In this document: one piece after another, positions 1 to 7,515 of the stretch
How the letters are laid out: every line of letters starts with the position of its first letter
Position numbering within the stretch: the stretch's first letter is position 1
Assembly: GCA_947456955.1 (NCBI GenBank)
Contig: CANGTQ010000009.1
Span: 1-64,000, forward strand
Direction of reading: 5' to 3'
DNA: 64,000 nucleotides
Source: Flavobacteriaceae bacterium
Lineage (GTDB): Bacteria > Bacteroidota > Bacteroidia > Flavobacteriales > Flavobacteriaceae
Notes under the pieces: generated by a model
What the model was told of the DNA's origin: nothing
The model's input: only the letters and a program-made list of their open reading frames with translations
The model's database searches: none
Position numbers and translations under genes: made by a program

Positions 1-20
1 ATGTAAAAATATTTTAGACA

Positions 21-52
21 TAAAAAAAACCGTTTAGAGTACCTAAACGGTT
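21..52 (-). terminator. Rho-independent terminator of tRNA-Met
   Basis: A 9-bp perfect stem (AACCGTTTA at 28-36 with TAAACGGTT at 44-52) has a 7-nt loop. On the minus strand it is followed by a run of T (the A run at 22-27 on the plus strand). It lies 22 bases past the tRNA 3' end and closes that transcription unit. Confidence 0.88.
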
Positions 53-74
53 GATTTCCTTACTTTCAATTTTG

Positions 75-148
75 TAGCGAGAGGGAGATTTGAACTCCCG
101 ACCTCAGGGTTATGAATCCTGCGCTCTAACCGACTGAGCTACCTCGCC
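75..148 (-). tRNA. tRNA-Met (CAT anticodon)
   Basis: The 74-nt cloverleaf reads on the minus strand: acceptor GGCGAGG, T8-A9, D stem GCTC/GAGC, anticodon loop TTCATAA, T stem GGGAG/CTCCC with TTCAAAT loop, and discriminator A. The anticodon is CAT. The first base pair is a G-T (G-U) pair rather than the C-A mismatch usual for bacterial initiator tRNA, so elongator Met is more likely than fMet. A lysidine-modified Ile2 tRNA cannot be excluded by eye. CCA is not encoded. Confidence 0.93.
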
Positions 149-230
149 TAATATTTAATTCACTGAATACTTCACCGGTTTCTATTTGTTGTAAGAGTTC
201 AATGATACGCCTTCAGCTTTATTGCGGGTG

Positions 231-260
231 CAAATATAAAATTAATATCAATGGTTACAA
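231..260 (-). promoter_or_regulatory. Bacteroidota-type promoter of tRNA-Met
   Basis: On the minus strand TTG (258-260), exactly 19 bases and TATATTTG (231-238) match the -33/-7 consensus of the Bacteroidota housekeeping sigma factor. Transcription would start near 224 and give a leader of about 75 nt before the tRNA. Confidence 0.75.
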
Positions 261-346
261 ACTTATAGGGTTTATTTTTTTTATTTTTAGAAAAGGTTTT
301 TTTTTTGATTTTATATTCTATATATTTCCAAAAAAATTGTTCAATC

Positions 347-739
347 ATGATTAATAAAATACGTTATGAACTTGAGTTTCCATTAAACTCATCTCCTCAG
401 TTACTATACCAATATATTTCTACACCATCTGGTTTACAGGAATGGTTTGCTGATAATGTTAATTCAAGGGGGGAGTTTTTTACTTTCACTTGGGATCATG
501 TTGATGAAAATGCTCGTCTTGCTTCAAAAAAAACAGGGGAGAAAGTAAAGTTCAAATGGGTTGATGAGGACAGAAAAGATACCGAATACTATTTTGAGTT
601 AAGAATTTTAGAAGACGAAATTACGAAAGACGTATCCTTAATGGTTGTAGATTTTGCAGAGGAAGATGAATTAGATGAATCAAGATTATTATGGGAAAAT
701 CAAATATCCGATTTAAAACACGTCATTGGTTCTGTTTAA
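347..739 (+). CDS. START-like domain protein (SRPBCC fold)
   Basis: This 130-residue protein resembles the AHSA1/SRPBCC (START-like) group of small ligand-binding proteins found in Flavobacteriia. The N-terminal part has the typical pattern of an amphipathic strand (KIRYELEFPL) followed by a helix and a Trp-containing loop (STPSGLQEWFADNV, about residues 25-38). The C-terminal long acidic helix (DELDESRLLWENQISDLKHV) fits the lid helix of the fold. I start it at ATG 347, not the upstream TTG at 305, because the conserved domain begins directly after it. No ligand or partner is known to me. Its transcript ends at the hairpin at 767-801. Confidence 0.8.
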   Translation: MINKIRYELEFPLNSSPQLLYQYISTPSGLQEWFADNVNSRGEFFTFTWDHVDENARLASKKTGEKVKFKWVDEDRKDTEYYFELRILEDEITKDVSLMVVDFAEEDELDESRLLWENQISDLKHVIGSV

Positions 740-757
740 AATCAATTTTTTAAAAGT

Positions 758-765
758 TATATTTG
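758..765 (+). promoter_or_regulatory. -7 box TATATTTG before the class IV aminotransferase gene
   Basis: TATATTTG matches the Bacteroidota -7 element. The -33 position (736-738) reads TTA instead of TTG. Initiation would fall at about 771-774, inside the left arm of the terminator hairpin at 767-793, so transcripts of the next gene would lack an intact terminator stem. Confidence 0.5.
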
Positions 766-766
766 T

Positions 767-801
767 CCCGTCTCATTATAAAACCGAGACGGGATTTTTT
801 T
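767..801 (+). terminator. Rho-independent terminator abutting the next start codon
   Basis: The 8-bp GC-rich stem is CCCGTCTC (767-774) with GAGACGGG (786-793), followed by ATTTTTTT. The T run ends at the base before the ATG at 802. It should end transcription of the START-like gene. Confidence 0.85.
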
Positions 802-1638
802 ATGATTAATTTTAATGGTATAATTCAAGATTCGGATTTGCAGTTAACAGTTTCTAATAGGTCATTCTTATATGGTGATGGTGTTTTTGAAACTTTGAAA
901 ATTGTAAACAATAAAATACTTTTTTTTGAAGATCATTATTTTCGATTAATGGCTTCTATGAGAATTGTGAGAATGGAAATTCCAATGACATTTACCATGG
1001 AATACCTTGAGGAACAAATCTTGAAACTTGTTGAGGTTTTAGCTATTAAAGATGCTGCACGAGTACGATTTACCGTTTTTAGAAACGAAGGCGGATTTTA
1101 TTTGCCAAATGATAACTCAATTTCCTTTGTGATTCAGGCATCTAAATTGGAAAACAAAAGGTATAAAATTCCTAAGATTCAATTTGAAGTTGATTTATAT
1201 AAAGATTTTATAGTTCCAAGGCAATTACTCTCAACGCTCAAAACAGCTAATAAAATTACACATATAACGGCAAGTATTTTCGCTAAAGAAAATCAACTGG
1301 ATTCAGCCATACTTATTAATGAAACCAAAAATGTAATCGAAGCAGCAAACGGAAATCTGTTTATGTTGATGGGAAACAAATTGATAACTCCACCAATTTC
1401 TGAAGGTTGTTTGAATGGAATTATGAGAAAACAAATTATTACTTTGGCTAAACAAATTGATTCAGTCGAAGTTATAGAAGCGGCTATTTCTCCTTTTGAT
1501 TTGCAGAAAGCGGATGAACTATTTATAACTAATGTTATCGTTGGAATTCAACCCATCACAAAATACCGTAAAAAAGAATTTGAAGTTCGTTTAGTGAATC
1601 AACTGTTAGAAAAATTGAATGCTTTAATAGAAGCCTAA
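802..1638 (+). CDS. Aminotransferase class IV (PLP-dependent)
   Basis: This 278-residue enzyme belongs to the fold-type IV PLP enzymes that include branched-chain and D-amino-acid aminotransferases and aminodeoxychorismate lyase (PabC). Visible features are the N-terminal YGDGVFETLKI block (about 24-34), the likely Schiff-base lysine K147 in STLKTANK, and E180 in IEAANGNLF. Which of the three reactions it performs cannot be told from the sequence; the short length fits both PabC and IlvE-like members. The start ATG at 802 follows a terminator T run with no space for a Shine-Dalgarno sequence. Its last four bases overlap the convergent yqgE gene. Confidence 0.88.
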   Translation: MINFNGIIQDSDLQLTVSNRSFLYGDGVFETLKIVNNKILFFEDHYFRLMASMRIVRMEIPMTFTMEYLEEQILKLVEVLAIKDAARVRFTVFRNEGGFYLPNDNSISFVIQASKLENKRYKIPKIQFEVDLYKDFIVPRQLLSTLKTANKITHITASIFAKENQLDSAILINETKNVIEAANGNLFMLMGNKLITPPISEGCLNGIMRKQIITLAKQIDSVEVIEAAISPFDLQKADELFITNVIVGIQPITKYRKKEFEVRLVNQLLEKLNALIEA

Positions 1639-2195
1639 TTCAATATCGGATTTTCAGGTGCGTTTGACCAAATTAAATAATCTCCTCCAAGTTCCAAAAT
1701 TTTCTCTTTCCAAAAATGGGCAGATGCTTTACCCAGAATTTTGTTTTTATATGTATTCTTTATCAAAATCCAAGAGTTGGCTTGCATTTCATTTTCTAAT
1801 TGCTTTGAATCCCAACCAGTGTATCCCAAAAAGAAGCGAATATTTTTTTTCTTAATCACGCCGGTATTAATTAGCTCTTTGGTGAATTCAAAATCGCCAC
1901 CCCAAAATATTCCTTCGGATATTTCAATACTATTTGGAATTAAATCTGGGATATTATGAATAAAATATAAATTGTCTTGTTCTACCGGACCACCATTATA
2001 GATTTTGAAATCAGAGTCAATCTCGGGAAGTAAGTCTTTAATAGTATATTTGAGCGGTTTATTTAAAATAAATCCAACCGAACCTTCAGAAGTATGTTCG
2101 GCTAATAAAATTACAGATCTATTAAAAGACAAGTCACCAATAATAGATGGCTCGGCTATTAACAAGTGTCCTTTTTCTAATTTTGTTGCAATCAT
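1635..2195 (-). CDS. YqgE/AlgH family protein
   Basis: This 186-residue protein matches the YqgE/AlgH (UPF0301) family throughout: the N-terminal LEKGHLLIAEPSIIGDLSFN, then RSVILLAEHTSEGSVGFILNKP, the central YNGGPVEQDNLYFIH and the C-terminal FFLGYTGWDSKQLENE blocks are all family signatures. Length is normal for the family (about 185). No catalytic residues are known; a role linked to transcriptional regulation has been proposed for AlgH in Pseudomonas, and function here is unknown. It converges on the aminotransferase gene with a 4-base overlap and no terminator between them. Confidence 0.9.
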   Translation of the reverse strand: MIATKLEKGHLLIAEPSIIGDLSFNRSVILLAEHTSEGSVGFILNKPLKYTIKDLLPEIDSDFKIYNGGPVEQDNLYFIHNIPDLIPNSIEISEGIFWGGDFEFTKELINTGVIKKKNIRFFLGYTGWDSKQLENEMQANSWILIKNTYKNKILGKASAHFWKEKILELGGDYLIWSNAPENPILN

Positions 2196-2261
2196 TTTGG
2201 ATTAATTTTTAATAAAGTTGCTAAAAAAATAATTAGTAAACAAACTTCTGAGAACTAAAAA

Positions 2262-2294
2262 CAAAAAAACCATCCCAAATTAATGGAATGGTTT
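2262..2294 (-). terminator. Terminator of the HU gene
   Basis: On the minus strand AAACCATTCC and GGGATGGTTT pair (2267-2276 with 2285-2294, one mismatch), followed by a T run (A run 2263-2269 on plus). It lies just downstream of the HU stop codon. Confidence 0.8.
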
Positions 2295-2316
2295 ATATAC
2301 TATGTAAGTAAAATTC

Positions 2317-2589
2317 TTAGTTTACAGATCCGTCTAATTCTGCACCAGCTTTGAATTTAACTACATTCTTAGCAGCAATTTTGATAGTTTTTCCTGTTTG
2401 TGGGTTTCTTCCATCTCTTGCAGCTCTTTTAGATACTGACCAAGATCCGAATCCTACTAAAGATACTCTTCCACCTTTTTTCAACGTACTTCCTACATTT
2501 CCTAAAAATGATTCTAAAGCTAATTTTGCTGCTGCTTTTGTTATTCCAGCGTCAGCTGCGATTGCATCGATTAATTCTGATTTGTTCAT
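2317..2589 (-). CDS. hup: HU family DNA-binding protein
   Basis: This 90-residue histone-like protein bends and compacts DNA as a dimer. It has the HU layout: N-terminal helices (MNKSELIDAIAADAGITKAAA), the GFGSW turn at 47-50, and the beta arm with the intercalating proline in GRNPQTGKTI (Pro63). I start it at 2589; the longer frame adds ten non-conserved residues. It is a single-gene unit, with its own strong promoter at 2634-2663 and its own terminator at 2262-2294, as expected for an abundant nucleoid protein. Confidence 0.96.
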   Translation of the reverse strand: MNKSELIDAIAADAGITKAAAKLALESFLGNVGSTLKKGGRVSLVGFGSWSVSKRAARDGRNPQTGKTIKIAAKNVVKFKAGAELDGSVN

Positions 2590-2633
2590 AATGTTAGTTA
2601 TTAATTGTTGGTTAAACATTTTGTTAATGAAAA

Positions 2634-2663
2634 CAAATTTAATAGGAATTCCTTACCGTACAA
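2634..2663 (-). promoter_or_regulatory. Bacteroidota-type promoter of hup
   Basis: On the minus strand TTG (2661-2663), exactly 19 bases and TAAATTTG (2634-2641) match the phylum consensus. The predicted leader is about 38 nt. Confidence 0.8.
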
Positions 2664-2765
2664 GCGTTTTCGTTTTTTTTTCAAATATTTGTTGATAACT
2701 TGCTTCATTTGTTGATAAACCCGTGCTTTTAACCGATTTTTTTTAGATAAAATAGCCTTGAGAGC

Positions 2766-3713
2766 TTACTCTGCTTGTGCTTTTTCAGAAAAAGTGACTC
2801 CATTTAACAGTTCATTTGTCGCCATTTTTTTCTTTCCGGGAAATTGAATACTAATTATTTGGACAAAACCATCATTTACAGCAATTTTAATTTCTTTTTT
2901 GGAAGTAATAATTTGCCCAATACGATAAGAGTGATTTTCAATAATAATTTTTGCTTCATAGATTTTTACATTCCATTCTTGATCACTATCTTTAAAATAA
3001 CACCAAGCTACCGGATAGGGCGATAGTCCACGTATTAAGTTATAAATTTCAGTTGCCGATTTGTTCCAATCGATTTTGCAGTTTTCTTTATTGAGTTTAT
3101 GAGCCGTTTTTATTTCCAGATTATCTTGCTGAATTGTAGTAACAACAGCACCTTTTTCTATTAACTTTAAAGTTTCAACAACGGTATCACTTCCTAAAAA
3201 CATAAGCCTATCATGAAGTTCTCCCGCATTTTCATTTGGACTGATTTCGATTGCTGCATTCAAAATCATCGCGCCGGTATCAATCTTGTCATCAATAAAG
3301 AAAGTCGTAACTCCGGTTTTTGTTTCTCCATTAATAATAGCCCAATTGATTGGCGCCGCACCACGATAGTTTGGCAACAATGAAGCATGAAGATTAAAGG
3401 TTCCTAATTTTGGCATTCTCCAAACTACTTCGGGCAACATTCTAAAGGCTACTACAACTTGTAGATTCGCATTTAAACTTCGTAGTTCGGCTAAAAAAGT
3501 TTCGTCTTTAAGATTGGTAGGCTGCAATAAATTCAGATTATGCTCCAACGCATATTCCTTCACAGCCGAATATTTAATCTTTTGGCCACGACCGGCAGGT
3601 TTATCAGCCGCAGTGATGACACCTACAACTTCAAAATTGTTTTTGATTATTGTATCTAGAATGCCAACAGCAAATTCAGGGGTTCCCATAAAAACAATGC
3701 GCAACTTTTCCAT
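2766..3713 (-). CDS. fmt: Methionyl-tRNA formyltransferase
   Basis: This 315-residue enzyme transfers the formyl group of 10-formyltetrahydrofolate to Met-tRNA(fMet) in the cytoplasm. The catalytic core is intact: N107 and H109 in FNLHASLLP and D145 in KIDTGAM, equivalent to the Asn-His-Asp triad of the E. coli enzyme. The tRNA-contact segment RGAAPINWAI follows. The C-terminal OB-like domain starts near residue 205. It begins 11 bases after recQ stops on the same strand, so the two probably share a transcript. Confidence 0.96.
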   Translation of the reverse strand: MEKLRIVFMGTPEFAVGILDTIIKNNFEVVGVITAADKPAGRGQKIKYSAVKEYALEHNLNLLQPTNLKDETFLAELRSLNANLQVVVAFRMLPEVVWRMPKLGTFNLHASLLPNYRGAAPINWAIINGETKTGVTTFFIDDKIDTGAMILNAAIEISPNENAGELHDRLMFLGSDTVVETLKLIEKGAVVTTIQQDNLEIKTAHKLNKENCKIDWNKSATEIYNLIRGLSPYPVAWCYFKDSDQEWNVKIYEAKIIIENHSYRIGQIITSKKEIKIAVNDGFVQIISIQFPGKKKMATNELLNGVTFSEKAQAE

Positions 3714-3724
3714 ATATGCTGAAT

Positions 3725-5629
3725 TTAGTTCAGTATCTTCTTTAAAGAGTATAAATTATTTGATTTGATACTAATGATATCGCTTTCCAAAAGATTCTGA
3801 AGCGCAAAGATAACATCGTCTTTCGGAAGTTTCGTCAACTTTTGAATTTCTCTTGAGTTGAAGTCCTGCATTTTCAATAAAGCAATAATTTTCTCCGAAT
3901 TAGTTTCCGGATTTTGCTTCTTCTTATTTTTGGAAATGCAATAAGAGCAAATACCACATTCGGTTGTAATGGTTTCCCCAAAATATTGCATCAGCAATTT
4001 CTGTTTGCAGCTTTTAGTTTCTGTACTATAATATAATACTGCTTGGAGTTGTTCTGTTTTCAATTTGTTTTGCGCTTCCAGATGTTTAGACACTCTGTTA
4101 ATGGTGCGCTCGTCTTCCCGAACTTCATTAAAGGTAATCGTTGCATCATTATTTTTAGCAATCAAATCAATAACTAGCTTTTCATTTAATTTTTGTAAAA
4201 GCGAAAGCACCTGCTTTTCTGTGCTATTTGATTTCTTAGCAATCAATGTCGAATTAAAAGCAGTTTGCATATCATAAATTCCGGGATAGGTCCGAAGAAC
4301 AGTTAAAATGATTTCCTCATCATTGGGATTCAAACTCATATACCGAATCAATTCTTTGGATGGAATGATAAACTGAATGCTGACTTTTTCCGAGAATTCC
4401 TGCGACAAATTAATTACTCCTTGTCTGTCCAAAAACTGTAAAGCATTGTAGGTTTTTAATATTGGCAAATTATATTTAGCACAAAACTGATTCAGATTAA
4501 AACTAAATTGTTCGTCAATACCTTCTCCATAAGCAATTTGGAAAAAGCTGCACAATTTGGCAAATACCAAATTCAGAAATGCTTTATCCGGCAGAACACT
4601 TAAAAATTGTGCCTCGGCATGCAAAATATCTGTTGGATTGTTTAGTAGAATGGCAAATGCTTTTTCGCCATCTCTTCCGGCACGACCGGCTTCCTGGTAA
4701 TAGTTTTCCAGGTTTTGAGGCAAATGCAGATGGATAATGGTTTTTACATTGGCTTTGTCAATGCCCATTCCAAAAGCATTGGTGGCAACGATCACCTGAA
4801 CTTTTTCTTCCATCCAAAGTTTCATGTGTTTTTCTTTCTCTTTTGCAGTTAGTCCGCCATGGTAATATGTTGCAGTAAAACCTTGACTTTCCAATTGATG
4901 AACCGTTTCTAGGCAACTTTTTCTATTCGTTACATAAATGATGGAAGGTTCCGGATTTTTTTGTAAAATTTGTTGCAAAAGATACAGCTTGTCTTCGGTT
5001 TCAAAAACCATGTACGCAATATTTGCCCGATAAAATGATTTAGTGAAAATTTGAGGATTATCAAGCTTTAATTGGGTAATAATATCTTCTTTAACTCTCG
5101 AAGTCGCCGAAGCGGTCAAAGCCAAAAACGGCACTTTCGGAAAGTATTCTTTTAACTGTACAATTTTCAAATAAGCAGGACGAAAATCATGTCCCCATTG
5201 CGACACACAATGCGCTTCATCAATAGCGATTAAGTTTATCGGCAGGTTTTTTATACGTTCTAAAATCCAATCGTTTTGTAATCGTTCAGGAGAAAGATAT
5301 AAGAATTTATAATTTCCGAATTGGCAGTTATCCAGTAAATCAATAATATCATCGTGATAAATTCCTCCTGTTAAAGCGATGGCTTTAATTCCTTTGTTTT
5401 GCAAATTTTCAACCTGGTCGCGCATCAAAGCAATTAATGGCGAAATGACCAAACAAATCCCTTCCTGCATCATTGCAGGCACTTGAAAACAAATCGATTT
5501 TCCGCCTCCGGTTGGCATCAGAGCAAAAGTGTCTTTCCCGTCCAAAACGGATGCGATTATTTCTTCCTGTGGCTCGCGGAAGGCATCGTGTTTCCAGTAT
5601 TTTTGGAGGATTTCTAAAGCTTTATTCAA
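3725..5629 (-). CDS. recQ: ATP-dependent DNA helicase RecQ
   Basis: This 634-residue 3'-5' DNA helicase acts in recombination and fork repair. Walker A is MPTGGGKS (about 38-45), the Walker B box is DEAH (137-140), the RecQ aromatic loop is SQWGHDFR (143-150), and motif VI is QEAGRAGRDG. The zinc-binding region has four Cys (SCKQKLL...ECGICSYC). The tail after it looks like a winged-helix or helix-turn-helix region; I see no clear HRDC domain. A -7-like box (TATCTTTG on the minus strand, 5708-5715) lies about 80 bases upstream but has no good -33 partner. fmt follows in the same direction. Confidence 0.95.
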   Translation of the reverse strand: MNKALEILQKYWKHDAFREPQEEIIASVLDGKDTFALMPTGGGKSICFQVPAMMQEGICLVISPLIALMRDQVENLQNKGIKAIALTGGIYHDDIIDLLDNCQFGNYKFLYLSPERLQNDWILERIKNLPINLIAIDEAHCVSQWGHDFRPAYLKIVQLKEYFPKVPFLALTASATSRVKEDIITQLKLDNPQIFTKSFYRANIAYMVFETEDKLYLLQQILQKNPEPSIIYVTNRKSCLETVHQLESQGFTATYYHGGLTAKEKEKHMKLWMEEKVQVIVATNAFGMGIDKANVKTIIHLHLPQNLENYYQEAGRAGRDGEKAFAILLNNPTDILHAEAQFLSVLPDKAFLNLVFAKLCSFFQIAYGEGIDEQFSFNLNQFCAKYNLPILKTYNALQFLDRQGVINLSQEFSEKVSIQFIIPSKELIRYMSLNPNDEEIILTVLRTYPGIYDMQTAFNSTLIAKKSNSTEKQVLSLLQKLNEKLVIDLIAKNNDATITFNEVREDERTINRVSKHLEAQNKLKTEQLQAVLYYSTETKSCKQKLLMQYFGETITTECGICSYCISKNKKKQNPETNSEKIIALLKMQDFNSREIQKLTKLPKDDVIFALQNLLESDIISIKSNNLYSLKKILN

Positions 5630-5752
5630 GTGATGAATTTTGAGTTATTCCCTTTGACTGACTGTCTGCCTAGAGTAAACGCTCATGGTGACAGCAAATT
5701 GATGTATCAAAGATATAAAATTAGATTTGGTTGCTGTTACAGTAAAAGTGTA

Positions 5753-6289
5753 TTATTGAAGGTGTTTTAATATAAATTCCATTCGCTCTTCAACGCTTCC
5801 TCTTGGCACTTCGATTAGGTTGTAGCCATACTTTTGGTAAGTTTCTAAAAGATGATCGAAAATGAGTTTGGCTTGTTCAAAGTTTTCATAACGTGCTTCA
5901 TCACTTTCATATATTTCTTCCCATGGCGGAAGTACAAAAACTTTCGAATAAGCATGTTCTCTACTCGCTTGATCAAAAAAAGCGGGGTAACTATCACCAA
6001 TATAATGCATGTAGGCCAAAATATCAGGAATGCCGCGGTCTAAAAATACGATTTCAGCTTGATCTTGTGTAGCTTGTAAGTGTTGCTTTTTTCTGCCTTC
6101 CAATAGTAATTCGCTAAATAATAAAGGTCTTTCAAGAAATAATTGTTCAATGCCTTGCTTTTTAGCTTCAAGCGTAATTTGACGTGAGATTTCAGGAAAA
6201 CACGCATAACCTTGTTCGATAAATGCATCGATAATTGTGGTTTTTCCTGTGCCCGGACCACCAGTTATGACTATAATTTCTTTTTTCAA
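5753..6289 (-). CDS. Small P-loop ATPase (AAA_28-like)
   Basis: This protein of about 178 residues has a Walker A motif directly at its N-terminus (VITGGPGTGKTT) and a Walker B-like EIVFLDRGIPD. It resembles the AAA_28/predicted ATPase family, whose members look like nucleoside or small-molecule kinases. I choose TTG at 6289 because relatives begin with MKKEIIVITGGPGTGKT; the 42 residues upstream in frame are AT-rich and lack family character. The substrate is unknown. It is divergent from the DUF493 gene. Confidence 0.78.
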   Translation of the reverse strand: MKKEIIVITGGPGTGKTTIIDAFIEQGYACFPEISRQITLEAKKQGIEQLFLERPLLFSELLLEGRKKQHLQATQDQAEIVFLDRGIPDILAYMHYIGDSYPAFFDQASREHAYSKVFVLPPWEEIYESDEARYENFEQAKLIFDHLLETYQKYGYNLIEVPRGSVEERMEFILKHLQ

Positions 6290-6420
6290 GTTTTTGAAAT
6301 GAAGGGCAAATTTATTGAAACTAATTAGAATATATATGGGGAATTGGAAATTATTTTTAGGATTAAAAATTATTTTTTTGAAATCAGAGTATCCTGTTCT
6401 AAAATCTAAAATCAATACTG

Positions 6421-6428
6421 TATATTTG
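6421..6428 (+). promoter_or_regulatory. -7 box TATATTTG before the DUF493 gene
   Basis: The box is a perfect TAnnTTTG, 17 bases before the ATG at 6446. The -33 region has TTC rather than TTG, with a spacer of 21. If used, the 5' leader would be only about 10 nt. Confidence 0.5.
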
Positions 6429-6445
6429 CTTTTATTTTGTTTAAA

Positions 6446-6730
6446 ATGGACAAGAAAACGGAAGAATTTTATATTAGATTGCGAGAGGAATTGAACAATA
6501 CTTCAGATTGGCCTTGCGAATATTTATACAAGTTTATTGTGCCAACAAGTCCAAAAAAAATCGAAGAAGTAGAAAATGCTTTTGATAATATTGGTGCTGT
6601 AATTAAAACCAAACAATCAAAAAATGCAAAATATACCGGTATTTCAATAAACGTGATGATGGAAAGTCCGGAGCATGTTATTGAAAAATACATAGAAGTT
6701 TCTTCTGTAGAAGGAATAATATCATTATAA
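6446..6730 (+). CDS. DUF493 family protein (YbeD-like)
   Basis: This 94-residue protein has the DUF493 ferredoxin-like layout, with the characteristic segment WPCEYLYKFIVP near residue 20 and the C-terminal VMMESPEHVIEKYIEVSSVEGIISL. E. coli YbeD, the best-known member, has an ACT-like fold and no settled function. I start at ATG 6446 rather than the in-frame TTG at 6437, which lies only nine bases upstream. Its stop codon shares one base with the ATG of the next gene, so the two are translationally coupled. Confidence 0.88.
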   Translation: MDKKTEEFYIRLREELNNTSDWPCEYLYKFIVPTSPKKIEEVENAFDNIGAVIKTKQSKNAKYTGISINVMMESPEHVIEKYIEVSSVEGIISL

Positions 6731-7440
6731 TGGGTGAAAAATATATAAAAGAAAATGCAAACGAAGTGGTTTATCATTTGGAATACAATGCCGAAAGACC
6801 ACATTTAATAATTCCTGAATATGGGCGTCATTTGCAAAAATTGATTGACCAGGCAACGGTAATTGAAGATAAAGAAAAGCGCAACAAAGTGGCAAGATAC
6901 ATCATTCAGGTTATGGGAAGTTTAAACCCACACTTGCGCGATGTCCCCGATTTTCAACACAAATTATGGGATCAGATATTTATCATGTCCGATTTTAAAT
7001 TGGATGTAGATTCTCCTTATCCAATTCCGACCAGAGATGTAATTCATCTAAAACCGGAAAGATTAGCGTATCCTCAAAAAAACCCAAAATATCGTTTTTA
7101 CGGGAATAACATCAAGTACATGATAGATGTGGCTAACAGTTGGGAAGAAGGTGAAATGAAAGATGCCTTGGTTAAAGTCATTGCCAATCACATGAAAAAG
7201 TCTTATTTGAGTTGGAATAAAGACACCGTTACAGACACTGTGATTTTTGAACATCTCTATGAATTGTCAGGCGGAAAATTAAATTTGCTGCAAAGTACCG
7301 AAGAGTTGTTGACCACAACGGATTTGCTGCGTACCAATAAAAAAATGTCCAATAAAAACATGCCTGCTTCTAATCCGAAGATTAAAATTAATAAAAATGG
7401 TAAGAAGCCGTTTATAAAGAAAAATAATAATCCAAAATAA
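6730..7440 (+). CDS. DUF4290 domain-containing protein
   Basis: This 236-residue protein matches DUF4290, a Bacteroidota-specific family. The N-terminal block LEYNAERPHLIIPEYGRHLQ and the middle segment with RDVPDFQHKLWDQIF are typical. The last 35 residues are Lys/Asn-rich and look disordered. No enzymatic motif is visible. In other Flavobacteriia the gene commonly sits between DUF493 and murA, as here, suggesting a link to cell-wall synthesis or division, but that is inference. The start overlaps the DUF493 stop codon by one base. Confidence 0.86.
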   Translation: MGEKYIKENANEVVYHLEYNAERPHLIIPEYGRHLQKLIDQATVIEDKEKRNKVARYIIQVMGSLNPHLRDVPDFQHKLWDQIFIMSDFKLDVDSPYPIPTRDVIHLKPERLAYPQKNPKYRFYGNNIKYMIDVANSWEEGEMKDALVKVIANHMKKSYLSWNKDTVTDTVIFEHLYELSGGKLNLLQSTEELLTTTDLLRTNKKMSNKNMPASNPKIKINKNGKKPFIKKNNNPK

Positions 7441-7446
7441 TTCCGA

Positions 7447-7506
7447 GTTTCGGGTTGTGAGTTGCGAGTTTTTGTAACCCGAAACCCGAAACATATAACC
7501 CGAAAC
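7447..7506. repeat. AACCCGAAAC repeat cluster between the DUF4290 gene and murA
   Basis: The 75-base gap holds three direct copies of AACCCGAAAC (7476-7485, 7483-7492, 7497-7506) and one inverted copy GTTTCGGGTT (7447-7456). The inverted copy can pair with any of the three to form a hairpin. There is no T run in the sense direction, so it does not look like a standard terminator. Confidence 0.75.
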
Positions 7507-7515
7507 AAATAAACT

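Noticed and set aside
75..148. Initiator tRNA-fMet
   Set aside because: The first pair is G-T, not the C-A mismatch expected; general Met is the safer call.
5641..5752. Mobile-element remnant with GACTGACTGTCTGCC
   Set aside because: Too short, no inverted ends or open frame, and only weak resemblance to the palindrome at 30664.
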